From: Siderastrea siderea
Taxonomy: Eukaryota; Cnidaria; Anthozoa; Scleractinia; Rhizangiidae
Direction of reading: 5' to 3'
DNA: 64,000 nt
Assembly (NCBI GenBank): GCA_964030785.1
Contig: OZ034968.1
Coordinates: 71,842,899-71,906,898, forward strand
Part shown: positions 45,127 to 56,032 of the stretch, one piece after another
How the letters are laid out: each line of letters begins with the position of its first letter
How positions within the stretch are numbered: the first letter of the stretch is position 1
Position numbers and translations under genes: made by a program
Notes under the pieces: generated by a model
Database searches by the model: none
What the model was told of the DNA's origin: nothing
Seen by the model: the letters and a program-made list of their open reading frames with translations, nothing else

Positions 45127-48100
45127 CTATACAGCGAACATTTAACTATCCAATGAATGGAGTATGAGAAACATATCATTTTCACAAGTTTTCAGATTTT
45201 GACTTTAAATTTATTTCCATGGAGATTTGATGAAGTGCAACACATTACTGATTGTGATCCAGTTGTACCTTGAATAAAGTGATAGGAGAGGGACTGGATA
45301 AGAAGAATAAATTTAATGCTTTCATCTTATGCATTATATTATTTATAGAAATCACAGTTTTCAAAAATACCTACATTACCTAATTCCAACATTCTATCAT
45401 TGAGTACATTTACAGCTAAATGGTTTCTCATCCGGCTTGCATAGCCCAAAGTGAAATGATCCTCAGTCAGTCTCTGGTGGATTTTCAGAGAGGGGTTGCT
45501 CTGATCCCATTTGTAGGCATCCTTAAAATGGGTCCAGTATACAGGCTTCTCATGTCTTAGCAATCTTCTTGGCTTGCCAGAGACAGAGCTCTTCTCGGTA
45601 TTATAGCTTCTTAAGGTTGTGCTATAAACAAAGGTTTACCATAAAATACACAATTTTAATTGAGCCAATATATACAAATTTATAAGAGATCATCCTCATA
45701 CATATTTGACTTAAGTAACCACTGATCAAACATACACATGTTTTATTCCTAATGTCAAAAAGCTTTTTTGCAGTGCCAATAACATAACATGCATATCTAA
45801 GTAGTGTCCAGGGTCCATCTCAATTATTTCCAGTTACATCACTTGCACAACTGTAGATATTTGTAATTATATAGCTTCTTTAAATATATAGTTTTAGTCA
45901 CAGATTTAGATATGGAGCTCTTACAGCATTGATTGATTCATCGAATGCAAGAGGAAAAAAGAAAACCTGCAAACATTTTCGCACCAAAACAATTGATATG
46001 ATAATGAAATTAATATTAAATTAAGTGGCACTCTTCTCTAGTGCAATCAGCGAAAACGTTTTGAGTTTGTTTGCACTGTAAGTGTATTATTAATTCTTGC
46101 TATTGTAGTTACAGAGGGGTCAAGGAAAAACACCATGGGCTATCCTGAATGGATATTGGTGGCGGCGTACTTCTCCTTGACTGCATCCCTTCCGTTGAAG
46201 TGAAATTGTATGAAAGAACGGTTGGCTTGTCCTCCATCATAACAGCCATAGTTCACACTAAACCCTGCCATTTCCAACAAACCAACTATCTCCCAGAACT
46301 TCATATACAGAGTTGATGGGTCAACTTCTCGTGTAGGATAGTGCGCAACTGGAAAGCAGAAACCAGTGTTTCCAAAGAACACAAACTGAAGGTCGAGCAG
46401 TGCCTGTTTGGACTTTGTTTTCACCTAGTACACCTAGTACACTAAGGTATGGTCAGCTGATAATTACACCTGAAATTGAGTGGAAATTGTTCTGCATAGA
46501 TGTTTAACATTTTTATAATATATGATATTGTGACATGATCACTGCAATATGGTGTGTAAAATTTTAAGAATTTTAACACTCCAACCACAAAATGACAAAT
46601 ATTGTGGCAGTTTTTAGACCATTTAAAAACCACTGAAGATATAAACGAGTGCAACTGGAGAATGCTTAATTGCACACTGCAGTGTGTACACAAATTTATT
46701 TGCCGTATTGTTTTCAGTGCATGAAGCTATTCAGTAAAATAATGATTGAAAGCTGTCTCCATGCACAGACCATTGCAGCTAAATAACACTGAACATACTA
46801 CTAGGTCTTACATATATACACTAGAGAGCATTAAAAATAACATCTTTGTTTAAAATTTCTAATTTCACAAAGCCAAATGTTTGTGGTCATTTATTAGTTC
46901 CATTAAATTGAAACATGTTTTGTTGGAGGTTGGCTTTCTCACCAGTTTGGATTAAGGACATGTCATCATATTCAGATCCCAGGGCAACAAGTCCAACTAG
47001 CTGCCACTTCCCATTGCATGATTTCATCTGAAGATCCTCCTGAATACAATGATACCAAAGAGGAATAGAAAAAAAACTTATGTTACCACATTAGTGCAAT
47101 GCTTTTGGCGTTTATGAAATTCTGAGTATCATCCTTTCATGATTCAGTTTGTGTAGTGCTTGACTCTACTTAACTTCATTAACATACTCATTGACATCAC
47201 AGAATTATTTCTTATGTGGGGGAGTCCATGTAGAAAAGAAAGCTTGGGATGATGTTGCTTTCTGCTTTCTTAACATGTTACAAGACTTGAGGAAGTTTGC
47301 AAGAATTAAGTAGTTATGCACTAATATGTAGCTTGAGCTTATAATTACTTAAACTCTTGAATTTTGTCAAACTCCCTTAGTAATTGGTATATGTGCATGT
47401 TTCTCTAGCTATTTCTTTTTATTTTGCCTTGAACGTACTATTGAATATTTTGTGTAGATATGAATTTGAAACAGCTTTTTTGGGTTATACAATTGACATT
47501 TGAAGGAAAATTGTATGTGAGGTACCAGTGTATTGCCATTTCATCCAGAATAAGCCCTCCAACTTTTCCTGCAGTATCAATGCTTTTTCTCTTAGCCTCC
47601 TCCACCATCCACTTGATCACACTTTCATTTATGCCTGGGGCTTGGTTTACAACATTTTTGTGATACTGCAGCAACTTTCCAGAAGGAAGCTGCACCATAC
47701 CACTCCTCACCAGTTCTTCGTATGCCTTGGGGCTCCTCCTCCATATTGAGAGGCAGATACTAATAACTCTGTAAGGAATTAAATATATGTCTGTCCAGTT
47801 TAGTTACTTCTCACTTTGTAACCCATAGATATCATTCAGTTAAGGCCCTTTGATAATACTTCAGAAGTAAAATAATGGGAAGAATCAGTGTTGTTGATAG
47901 GAAAGAGTATTGCAGGTCCTGGACCTACAAATGGTAGTTTATGGTGTGATTAATGGTTAAATAACGTCCACGCTTTCTACAGCCTGGTCCCCCCATTCCA
48001 GAAAGGGTAGAGTTTTTTCCCAAGTACCAATTTTTGTGACGGCAAATGTTTCTTTAAAAAAATGACGAAATAATAATTAATAATAAATAATTTAGAACTT

Positions 48101-48192
48101 ATATAGCGCATTTTCTATATGAATATAATCAAATACGCTTTACAAGCAGGTGGAATTGGAATTTGGAAATGTTGGTTTTTATGAAGGAGGAT

Positions 48193-48194
48193 GA

Positions 48195-48242
<48 letters not shown>

Positions 48243-48297
48243 GTACTACTACTACTACTACTACTACTAATAATAATAATCATCATCATCATCATCA
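48193..48297. repeat. TAC/ACT and AAT/ATC trinucleotide microsatellites
   Basis: A run of ACT units, interrupted once, is followed by TAA and then CAT units. It lies in an intron of the P-type transposase. Confidence 0.95.
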
Positions 48298-48457
48298 TAA
48301 TCATGACTATAATGGAAATCACGAACAATTCTAGTCGCAAGAAAACAAATGGTTTCCTCTAAAGTTGCGTTATTTTATTAACATGCAATCTACGTAATCT
48401 CAAGGGAAACATTTTCATATAGTTTCAAAGGACTGTGAAATGTGTTTGTTATGACAG

Positions 48458-48502
48458 GGGTTCGTTGTACCGGGTTTTTCGTGATATAGGGTTCCACTGT
48501 AA
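48458..48502. mobile_element. Terminal fragment of a TIR element
   Basis: GGTTCGTTGTACCGGG followed by GTGATATAGGGTTCCACTG resembles the ends of a mariner-like MITE family related to the element at 50191-50335. No partner end is nearby. Confidence 0.4.
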
Positions 48503-49886
48503 TTAATTAATGTTTCCCAACAGTTTTTTTATTTGTGGGGCCTTGTATATTCACATGAACTTTTTGGAACTTACTTGGGGTGCCATCTGCGACCGTTAAG
48601 GGCCTTTGCGCTGGAGGGTGTCAGCTTGCGCTTGCCAGAAAACCAGCATTTCTTCAGAAAGTTGCTCTTGCCCAACACTCCGAAACATTGTAAGGAAATC
48701 AGCGTGGTCCAACTCTTCGAATTCCTGCATCTCCTCCTGGATTTTGCGGTACCGTTCCCTTTTTTGTAGATTTAACCGTTTCCTCTTCTCATTATGAATT
48801 TTCTTTATTAGTTCTTCCCTCAACATCAAGCTTTCTGGCTTTATGCTTTTGCCGTTGCAGGTGTCCTCATTAGCCAGAATTTTGTCCTTGACAATTCGTT
48901 TTGTGTTGTTTCTCACCCTATTACACGTTTCACAAATTGTGCAGTTCGAGGCTGGGGGACAGATGAGATTGCACTCAGGGGATCTAATCCTGGACTCAGT
49001 AACTCGATTTTCGTGACACCAGATCTCGTTCAATGCTGCTGTGTTCTTAAGAACAGTGTTGCCTACTACGAGAAAGCCTTTACAAATATAAAGATCAGAA
49101 GCATTACGAAACAGTGTGTCTAAAAAACTCTTCTTAGATTCTGCCTTTTCAAGTGAATTGGTGATTTCTTTGGATACAGGTTTCCCCATCACTTTAAGTT
49201 CAAAACTCCAGTCCCTGAAAATAGCGATTTCCTGTAGCACCTTCCGTCCTCCGCAAAACAAAGGTAAAACTCTTACGAACTCTACAGCAGTACTATTGGC
49301 GTTAGACTTAAACCAGCCTGGAAAACTGTAGTGATGACATAAAAGGTTTCAGCTGTCCTCATCACTGGTACAACGTGTGGGTTCGTTAGCCGTTTTCAAT
49401 GAAATGCCAACGTACACGTACACAAGCTTTTTACCTTTCTCGATTCTTTTTTGGGTCTTGATCACACGTGGAAAAATTTTCTTCAGCAAACTCTGATCGC
49501 ATTTGACTGAGGAGTTCTCTTTGTTCCAACCACTTGCCAGGTAATCTTGATATAAAGTGAAGCAACAGATATATTTCTTCTCGTCAGATTCACAGAAGTT
49601 TTCAATTAACCTGTTTTCAGACAAGAGGTTGTTTAATATTTACTGAAAATTAAACCGTTTTTGAAACGCTTCTCGTTAACCAGTTTGTTTTCGATTTTAT
49701 ACTCACCACTGAGCTATGCTGAATTTATTGGCAGATTCGTTTGCCACTGCAAAACCAACATCGGCCTTAGAAATCTTTCTCAAAACAACATTACTGTCTT
49801 CACGATACCGACGTTTTAAAATCGCCCCCATTTCCGCAAACACCGATTTCAGGTTGCCGTTAACTAAACTTTTACTTCCGATTCTT

Positions 49887-50162
49887 TTGAACATTCTACT
49901 TCCGTCACCCCCTGATGGTGGCAGACATTCGACGAAAGCCGTCGGTGAGTTTCATCCCTCGTCTATTTATTATTCTCGGTGCGCTATCGGAAAATCCGAA
50001 AAACATCCGATCTCATTTACTCGCCCCAGACCTCGAAAAGATGACCGCGTCGGAATTTTTCAAAATGGCCCCCATTCCCGATTAAACACACACGTACAAC
50101 AAAGGTAAGCAAACTTCAATCTTTTATTCATGTCCACTTATTTGATGTGAGGGCATCCTGTG
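49887..50162 (-). repeat. Right terminal inverted repeat of the 17.6-kb element
   Basis: Inverse counterpart of 32578-32985, about 130 bp shorter. Reading inwards it contains TTTGCTTACCTTTGTTGTAC, GGGGGCCATTTTGAA, GAGGGATGAAACT and ATGTCTGCCACCATCAG, then the ATG of the transposase at 49894. It should hold the transposase promoter. Confidence 0.75.
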
Positions 50163-50170
50163 CATCTTCA
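50163..50170. repeat. 8-bp target site duplication, right (CATCTTCA)
   Basis: Exact partner of 32570-32577. Confidence 0.75.
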
Positions 50171-50190
50171 AAGAATTTAAGACTGATACA

Positions 50191-50335
50191 ATGGAACCTC
50201 AATTTAACGACCCTCAACATGACAAAGTCCTCGATATAACAAACGATATTTTTAGCCAAGTGATCGTAAATGTATGAAAAAGTAACCCGAGATAACGAGC
50301 CAGTCCCTTTGCACTTCGTTAAATCGAGGTTCCAC
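50191..50335. mobile_element. MITE, about 145 bp
   Basis: TGGAACCTCAATTTAACGA at the left is matched inversely by TCGTTAAATCGAGGTTCCA at the right. It lies about 20 bp outside the right end of the 17.6-kb element and in the 3' flank of the second GPCR gene. Confidence 0.8.
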
Positions 50336-50527
50336 CGTAGCTGTACATTCGTAAGGTATTTAGGACGTTTTATGAAGGTCTCAACATACTTTCCATCCAA
50401 TAAACATAAGTAGCTGCTTTGGTAAACGCAGTGACTTATCAGTTTGTTGCTAAGGTTCGACAGTAAGAGTATCAACGAATACCCCTTTTAAGTGCAGGAT
50501 AAGAAAGGCCCATGCAGTAGTTCCAGC

Positions 50528-51502
50528 CTATTGCATCTGGAAGTTACCATTCTCTGCTGCAGTTGACTCTGGGTCAAAAAACATTTCGTCTGGATGTGCC
50601 CAATTTGTCCTGCAGAGCAACGCCTTAAAAGCCCTTCTAAATTCTCGATTCATTACGGTGTAAATTATTGGATTAAGCAGTGAATTTCCATAGTGCATCC
50701 ATTTGGTAACCATAATGACTGCTGGGTTCACAACAGGGCAGTCCTGAAACGGATTGCACAAGCTGTAAATCACGTTAAGCGTGACAAAGGGCAACCAACA
50801 CACCACAAAGGCTCCAACGACCACTGCAATCGTCTTGGCGGCTTTGAGCTCCTTCAAGAACCTGTAGTGACTTCTAGGGTATTGCGTCTGCTTAGTGGCA
50901 CGCATTTGCGTTATATGACGCAGAGCTACCTTAAATATAATTGAATACGAAGTGATGATGACCAGCAGTGGAACGCAAAAGCACAGCATGGTTACAACCA
51001 GGTTGAAAATGCGTTTTGTGAAGAGAAGGAAGCTTGCAACGGCCATACTGGTAGAATAAATCCATACGCCAGTGATTATCACAATCACTCTCTGCGAGGT
51101 CATCAAGTCAAAATAACGCAAAGGGTTCCTTATACAGAGAACGCGATCGAAGCTTATTGCCATTAGATTTATTATGGAAGCAGTTCCCATTAGAATGTCC
51201 ACCATGGTCCAAACACGAGGCAATATTGCACCAAATGCCCACAAGGGTCCGGTAAGAAGATATGCCACCCACACGGGCATTGAGAAAAGTGCCACGCAGA
51301 GATCGGTACACGCTAGAGACACCACGAAGTAGTTCGTAACGGTACGCATGCGCTTGTTAAATGAAAACGCCATGATGACGAGGACGTTACCAAATATGGT
51401 AACCAGGACGAGGACAATGGTGAACGTAGCTGTTCCTGCACGGAAAGCCTCCGGAAATCTTTGAAGTACGTTCGTTGAGTTCGCAGAAATGTTGTTTGAC
51501 AT
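50528..51502 (-). CDS. Class A GPCR, amine-receptor-like, intronless
   Basis: A 324-residue seven-helix receptor counted from the ATG at 51502. The frame stays open to a TTG at 51526, but the first ATG is at 51502 and a stop lies further upstream. Landmarks (from this Met): sequons N4 and N8, N39 (1.50), D67 (2.50), D102 (3.32), DRV at 119-121 in place of DRY, W147 (4.50), P178 and Y186 (helix 5), E218 (6.30), CWLP at 235-238 with W236, W268 (7.40), Y271 (7.43), NPIIY at 277-281. D3.32, W7.40 and Y7.43 indicate an amine-type pocket; C3.25 is a proline, so the helix 3-loop 2 disulfide is absent, as in the paralogue at 27446. Loop 3 has two cysteines (249, 255) that may pair locally. Helix 7 (KWMHYGNS) is identical to the paralogue. 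Ligand unknown. Confidence 0.95.
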   Translation of the reverse strand: MSNNISANSTNVLQRFPEAFRAGTATFTIVLVLVTIFGNVLVIMAFSFNKRMRTVTNYFVVSLACTDLCVALFSMPVWVAYLLTGPLWAFGAILPRVWTMVDILMGTASIINLMAISFDRVLCIRNPLRYFDLMTSQRVIVIITGVWIYSTSMAVASFLLFTKRIFNLVVTMLCFCVPLLVIITSYSIIFKVALRHITQMRATKQTQYPRSHYRFLKELKAAKTIAVVVGAFVVCWLPFVTLNVIYSLCNPFQDCPVVNPAVIMVTKWMHYGNSLLNPIIYTVMNREFRRAFKALLCRTNWAHPDEMFFDPESTAAENGNFQMQ

Positions 51503-51559
51503 CTCTGACGATGTTCTGTTCTTCAATGAAGTTCACTTTTCAAGAGCTTAAAAATATTT

Positions 51560-51578
51560 CTGTAAAATATAAATGAGT
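51560..51578 (-). promoter_or_regulatory. Candidate splice acceptor, second GPCR 5' UTR
   Basis: On the minus strand ATTTATATTTTACAG ends about 58 bases before the ATG. It would be the 3' splice site for an upstream noncoding exon. Weak, sequence-only evidence. Confidence 0.3.
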
Positions 51579-53910
51579 ATTCTCCAGAGTAAATTTTAAC
51601 TATACTGGACAAGACCAATTGAAAGTAAAAATCCATGAAGTGTTGTTGCTGTTATTACTGTCGTTGTTTTGTGTAGTTGATGTGTGTTATTGCAAACGCA
51701 ATTGCAACAAGCTACATTATAACTATTCCACGTGTATATCATACAAATATATCATATAAACAACCTGTTTGGACAACTACAAAATGCTTTAATATAGCGA
51801 GCCTTATATTCTTTCAGATTTCAAAAAAAGTTGAAGTCCTTAGTACAGAGGAAGGAAACAGATTGAGACTCACTGTAAAATATCCACGGTATCAATGGTG
51901 CATTTCTTTATAGAAGTCTGACTTGGATTTTAGTTTTACAGCGGATTGAACCACATGAAATGTTCAGAGACTACCAAGGAGTTGTTGTAGTTTTGTAAAA
52001 CAACTTCAGTTACGGTACTAGTACTCATTAATCATGATCGTTTTTAGGCTTACTTGCCAAAAGTACGTAAGTTAATACTCCTTCCCACGAAGAACACAGA
52101 AAGCGACAAACTTAAGTTTCCTTAAGATTCAAAGCGCCTAATTCCTAGCTTGTACGCTGCAATAAGGCTTAGTTAAGGAACATCTCTGAACAAATACACG
52201 ACTGAGATACGCAAACATACTCTGTGTTTTTTATCTCAGTTTATATGCTCAACGACAAAATATTAATCGTTCCTGTCCTTTCGGGTAAAAATAAACAAAC
52301 TTGAAACTGGCCAAGGCACGAGAAATTATAGCAAAAAGGAAAGAAATTCGGGCTCACCTACTTCCCTATTTTCGCGGAGCAGCCGATGAAGTGAACCTCC
52401 CTCGACTAGCCTAAATTCATTCAGTTGTATGGTGTATTTTATAGTTGTTTTTGTCTTTTTATTTTGCCGACCAAGAGTTAAAAGCTAAATTTTGATTAGT
52501 CCGCGACCCGCATAGGAAATATTAGTTTAATGGCTTTTTCTCAAGGGTATGAATTTTCCATTTACTGTGACGGTACTAAATCAAATTTTGGCGCCAATGG
52601 TACAGAAAACGTTAAGTATGAGTCCGATTGTGGCAGCAATAAATAAAATGTAGATCCCTCGTGAAGCTGATTCAACTCAAACATTACATCAATGTATTTA
52701 TAAATCGACGAAAACAAACGATATATGAATAACAAAAATACAGTCCTCTTGAAGACAACGTGGTTATGGGCTAAGATAGTTTCACCACAATAAAGGTTTA
52801 TTTTCCTCAAGTTTAACTAAATTACATGTAAAAATAGTTGCTGAATAAATAAAAATCAAAACGTAAAGGTGTACTTGATAAATGGTCTTTCTGAAGCTAT
52901 ACTACCGGTTCCCACGCGATATTGCCTGTTTTTGAGTCAGTTTTAGAATATAATCATTTGTGGTGGAAGGTATCATTGAACGGTTCTATCAATATTCGTG
53001 CCGACAAAGGCGGTTGTTTACCAACTTTGCTTTACTTGTAATTGTGGTGCAAAAACAAAGTCTGTTTATGTGAAAACGTCATCAAAGCGAAGCAAACATG
53101 ATGTTTGTTCGGGGTACTTAACGAGAAATTTTTAGCAAAATACTTGAAATGTCATTTTCTGCTTTGGTAGATTACTTCAGAGCTTTTTAAAAGGATGTTT
53201 GTGTAAGCTAAAACAGGCTGATCTGCCGGTTTGGTTTTGTCAGCTGAAACTTTAGGCCGCAGAAAATTTTAGGAAACAAAATCTTATTCGCCGAATTTCC
53301 GAGCTGGTAATGACTATCCGAAAATGCTAGCTGACCTTAGTTTACACTCTAAACGACATATTTGTCCCTACGAAAACAATAGGAATTAATCAGTCCCCTT
53401 GCATGTTACGAAAGTCATCGGTGATGTTTTGCCAAAGAAATCCTTAGTTTTCACTGGAATTAAATCCGAATATCTCAGTCTATTTAGGGTCTGCCGAACA
53501 GATATTCTGCCAAAACGAACCGCTGTGTGCCCTGGTTTTTCCACATTTGCTATCCAAGCATCTTAATCGAGTAAAAGCGTTAATTACCATCTTTGGTTTG
53601 CTCGTAAATGGGGTGCAAACCGTTACGTAGTATGATCTATGTGCAAATATCACCAAAGCGAAGCAAACTTGGTATATATTTGCTACACATGTAAATCCGT
53701 TTTTTCATGCAGCAAAGTTGTCACAAATGTGCTCTTTTTCTTATTTCAAATTTGCTATGGTGTGTATATATTGAGTAAGTGCGGTATTTACCATCTTTGG
53801 TATGCGTGCAAATGTTATTCAAACAACACATTTTTTTCTAGGTAGGTATGAACAGATCTATTCAAAAGTGGTATTTACTTCATATTTGCTGCAATTTTGC
53901 TATTCTTGCA
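51579..53910. other. Gene-free stretch with weak direct repeats
   Basis: Diverged repeats of an ACCA(T/A)CTTTG...CAAAGCGAAGCAAAC unit lie near 53018-53105 and 53585-53690, with a third partial near 53788-53830. No gene is supported. Confidence 0.45.
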
Positions 53911-55136
53911 GGACGTTAACAAAACCCGGAACATGGAACATTCCGGAACATTCCGGAACAGGGCAAATTATCCCAAAATAAATGAAAAAAAAAAGTAATA
54001 AAAAAATTCTGATCGTCGATAAAAGATAATAAATAAAATAAAATAGAATAAAATGAAATAAAATAAAATAAAATAAACGATATGGAATAAATGGATAAAT
54101 AAATATATGCATCTGTGACTAAGTGAACGAATATACTAACTCTGGCTAAATGCGTCTCATTTCTTGAATTCAAAAATATCTCGGATAACATTGAGGCTTT
54201 ATTTTGGGTATCGAGAGACGGTTTACTTGATACGAGAAAATTAAAGCATTTTCTCAGCCACGCATGCCGTAGTCTCCTTTGGCGTTACATGAAGACACTA
54301 AGAACGGCTGCATAGGAGACTGCGCATGGAGTCACGCAGTTCCACTTTCCTGGCACGCTTTTGAGTTTCCTGGTCTCATGTTTATTCGGTTGTTTAAGGA
54401 CGTTTTGTATCTAAGTTGATTTCCAAAGTAAAAGTGTGCAGAGATGAATGAACCTAAATAATACTAACCAAAAAAAAGGAGTCCACCCTACATTAAATAT
54501 CTTTTGTCAAACCAGCTGCTAATTATTCTCTCTGTTCGTCTACACAATCTCTTCTGTTTGTTCCAAAAGTCAGCTGTTCTACACTTGGGGATTGCACCTT
54601 CTGAGATAACAAATTTTCCTCCCTTTCTTACGCTGCAACTGAAAAAAGGCACTGCTTTCGGTGAAGGTTTGTGTTTCAAACTGAAATATCCGACACAAAA
54701 ATTATATCAGTTTTTTAGTTTATTTACTATTTTTATAAATTCTTACCTTTGTCTTTTCTCCGCCGTAATGATGAGTTAATTTGATGTAGTTTTACTTTTG
54801 TTCAGTTTTTCTGCAAATCCAGATCTTTGTCACAGATCTGGTAACTCTCACTGGTTACTATGTGGCTTAATCCAAATTTTTAAATTCATGGGGAGGCCAA
54901 GAATAAGGCAAGAAACCAACGCGTAGAAAATCAAATGATGAAATTGGCGGGAAAGTACTACGGTTACACCTTATTTTAAATTTTGTTTGTTTGTTTGTTC
55001 GTTTGTTTTTTGGTTGTTTCTTTAATCGCTTTCTCATGAAATCTTTCTTTCTCTTTTTTTTTTCATTTATTTTGTGATAATTTGCCCTGTTCCGGGATGT
55101 TCCGGAATGTTCCATGTTCCTGGTTTTGTTGACGCC
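53911..55136. mobile_element. TIR element with heat-shock-element-like ends, 1.2 kb
   Basis: Inverted repeats of about 75 bp: the left runs from GGACGTTAACAAAACCCGG through GGGCAAATTATCCC to an A-run, and the right is its inverse from a T-run through ATAATTTGCCC to CCTGGTTTTGTTGACGCC. No transposase frame lies between. The GGAAC/ATTCC repeats in each terminus form the motif described separately. Confidence 0.8.
53935..53959. promoter_or_regulatory. Perfect five-module heat-shock element motif
   Basis: Five contiguous 5-bp modules alternate GGAAC and ATTCC, exactly the nGAAn/nTTCn pattern bound by trimeric heat shock factor HSF1. An extra GGAAC lies at 53928-53932. The right terminus (55089-55120) carries a related array with one decayed module. 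Match to the consensus is direct; function is inference. Confidence 0.65.
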
Positions 55137-55364
55137 CGTGACAAGAGGCCATGCAGTCTATTCGACATGCTGGAATTAGCTAAAGACTCTAGCCGCCATA
55201 TTGATATCTCAGCCATATATTGATGGTTTTGGGAGAATATTCTGTCCAGAAGCTGGCGAGAGCCTCCTAGGAACTTGCCATACTGATATATCAGCTATAT
55301 CAGATATGTATTCAATAAACTGCATATGAAGTAAAAATGTTTCTCCTAAATGTGATAGTTTTTT

Positions 55365-55620
55365 ACTTCGAGCTGAATCTTATCGTCAGTCGTCAGTAGT
55401 TTTCACTGTCCATCAAGATTAGCAAGGAAAATGTAAGTTTCATCGCTCAAGCACTTGACAACGACCAAAATCACAAACATTTTGCGCGGATTGTGTGACG
55501 TCATAAGGTCCGCTAGCTCGGCTAAGCTTATTCTCAATCTCCGGCAAAAAACGGAATTTTGTGTCATTTTGAGCAGTGAGAAATTGAAAGACTGTAGAAA
55601 TTCAGAGAACGCAAAATTGA
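55365..55620 (-). repeat. Diverged inverted copy of 37490-37770
   Basis: CTTCGAGCTGAATCTTA, ATTAGCAAGGAAAATGTAAG and a TGTGACGTCATA block occur in the same order as the reverse complement of 37490-37770. It is a partial relative of the TTAA element; its termini are not seen here. Confidence 0.75.
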
Positions 55621-55997
55621 TCTCATCAAAAAAATTTGTGGAACGCAATCCAATACTCTAAATTTTTATTCAGCTCTACTGCAACCCGGATTAAAAAACA
55701 GAAAATAAAATTCTCTGAAGTCTTTCTGCTGTAACATCCGCGTTGAGTATTGTGGTGTACTGTGATGACATAATAAGTTTTTTTGCGCATGAAGTTTCCT
55801 CATCACGTAGCAACTAGATAAACGAAATCAGCGCTAAGCTCGTACAAAACGGAAGTCAAAAGTTTTTAGCACTTAACTTACCAGTAAAAAAAAGTTGGCA
55901 TGCAAGAGGGACCAGTAAATTATTTTGAATTAAAATCGCTGAGTTACTAAAACATCGTTGTCACTTCTACGCGGTGAAATAAAAGGGAAGTGTGAAA

Positions 55998-55999
<2 letters not shown>

Positions 56000-56031
<32 letters not shown>
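56000..56031. repeat. AT dinucleotide microsatellite
   Basis: About 15 uninterrupted AT units. Confidence 0.95.

Positions 56032-56032
<1 letters not shown>

Larger units (their letters stand above)
41499..49894 (-). pseudogene. P-superfamily transposase, multi-exon, decayed
   Basis: Proposed exons, 5' to 3' on the minus strand: 49894-49707 (ATG at 49894), 49610-49435, 49317-48575, 47759 to about 47585, 47039-46943, about 46424-46140, about 45604-45380, and 41988-41499. The first two introns (96 and 117 nt), that from 48574 to 47760, and the long intron from 45379 to 41989 have GT-AG ends and compatible phase. Family landmarks are RRWHP then LSIWRRSPKAYEELVRSG, LPSGKLLQYHKN, GGLILDEMAI, GNTGFCFPVAHYPTREVDP, DGGQANRSF, WTHFKDAYKWDQS, SRMRNHLA and NSDLVENIFCQVR. 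These match P-element/THAP9-type RNase H-like transposases. No N-terminal THAP zinc motif is visible. Frameshifts near 48585 and 41740, a lost donor after 46140 and a missing DPSH-type exon show that it is dead. Exon borders are by eye. Confidence 0.8.
32578..50162. mobile_element. Giant P-superfamily-like transposon, 17.6 kb
   Basis: The outer ends are inverted copies of each other: CAGGGAGCCCTGACAACAAA at the left and, read from the right end inwards, CACAGGATGCCCTCACATCA. The match continues for about 150 bp and resumes at a segment containing ATGTCTGCCACCATCAG. An 8-bp direct repeat flanks the unit. Inside are a P-type transposase on the minus strand and a Pif1-type helicase on the plus strand, convergent, both decayed. 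After removing three nested elements (33591-34466, 37433-40939, 42501-44354) about 11.3 kb remains. The ends and duplication are direct observation; that helicase and transposase belonged to one ancestral element is inference. The alternative is that the helicase region is an older insertion. Confidence 0.7.

Noticed and set aside
41499..49894. An active or domesticated (THAP9-like) transposase
   Set aside because: At least two frameshifts, a missing exon, a lost splice donor and no visible THAP zinc motif. It still sits between transposon ends.
49917..49960. A separate gene start near CCACCATCAG
   Set aside because: The same block occurs inverted at 32948-32977. It is part of the terminal repeat, and its ATG leads to a stop after a few codons.
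51503..51526. N-terminal extension of the second GPCR
   Set aside because: It would need a TTG start. The first in-frame ATG is at 51502 and an in-frame stop lies just upstream of the TTG.
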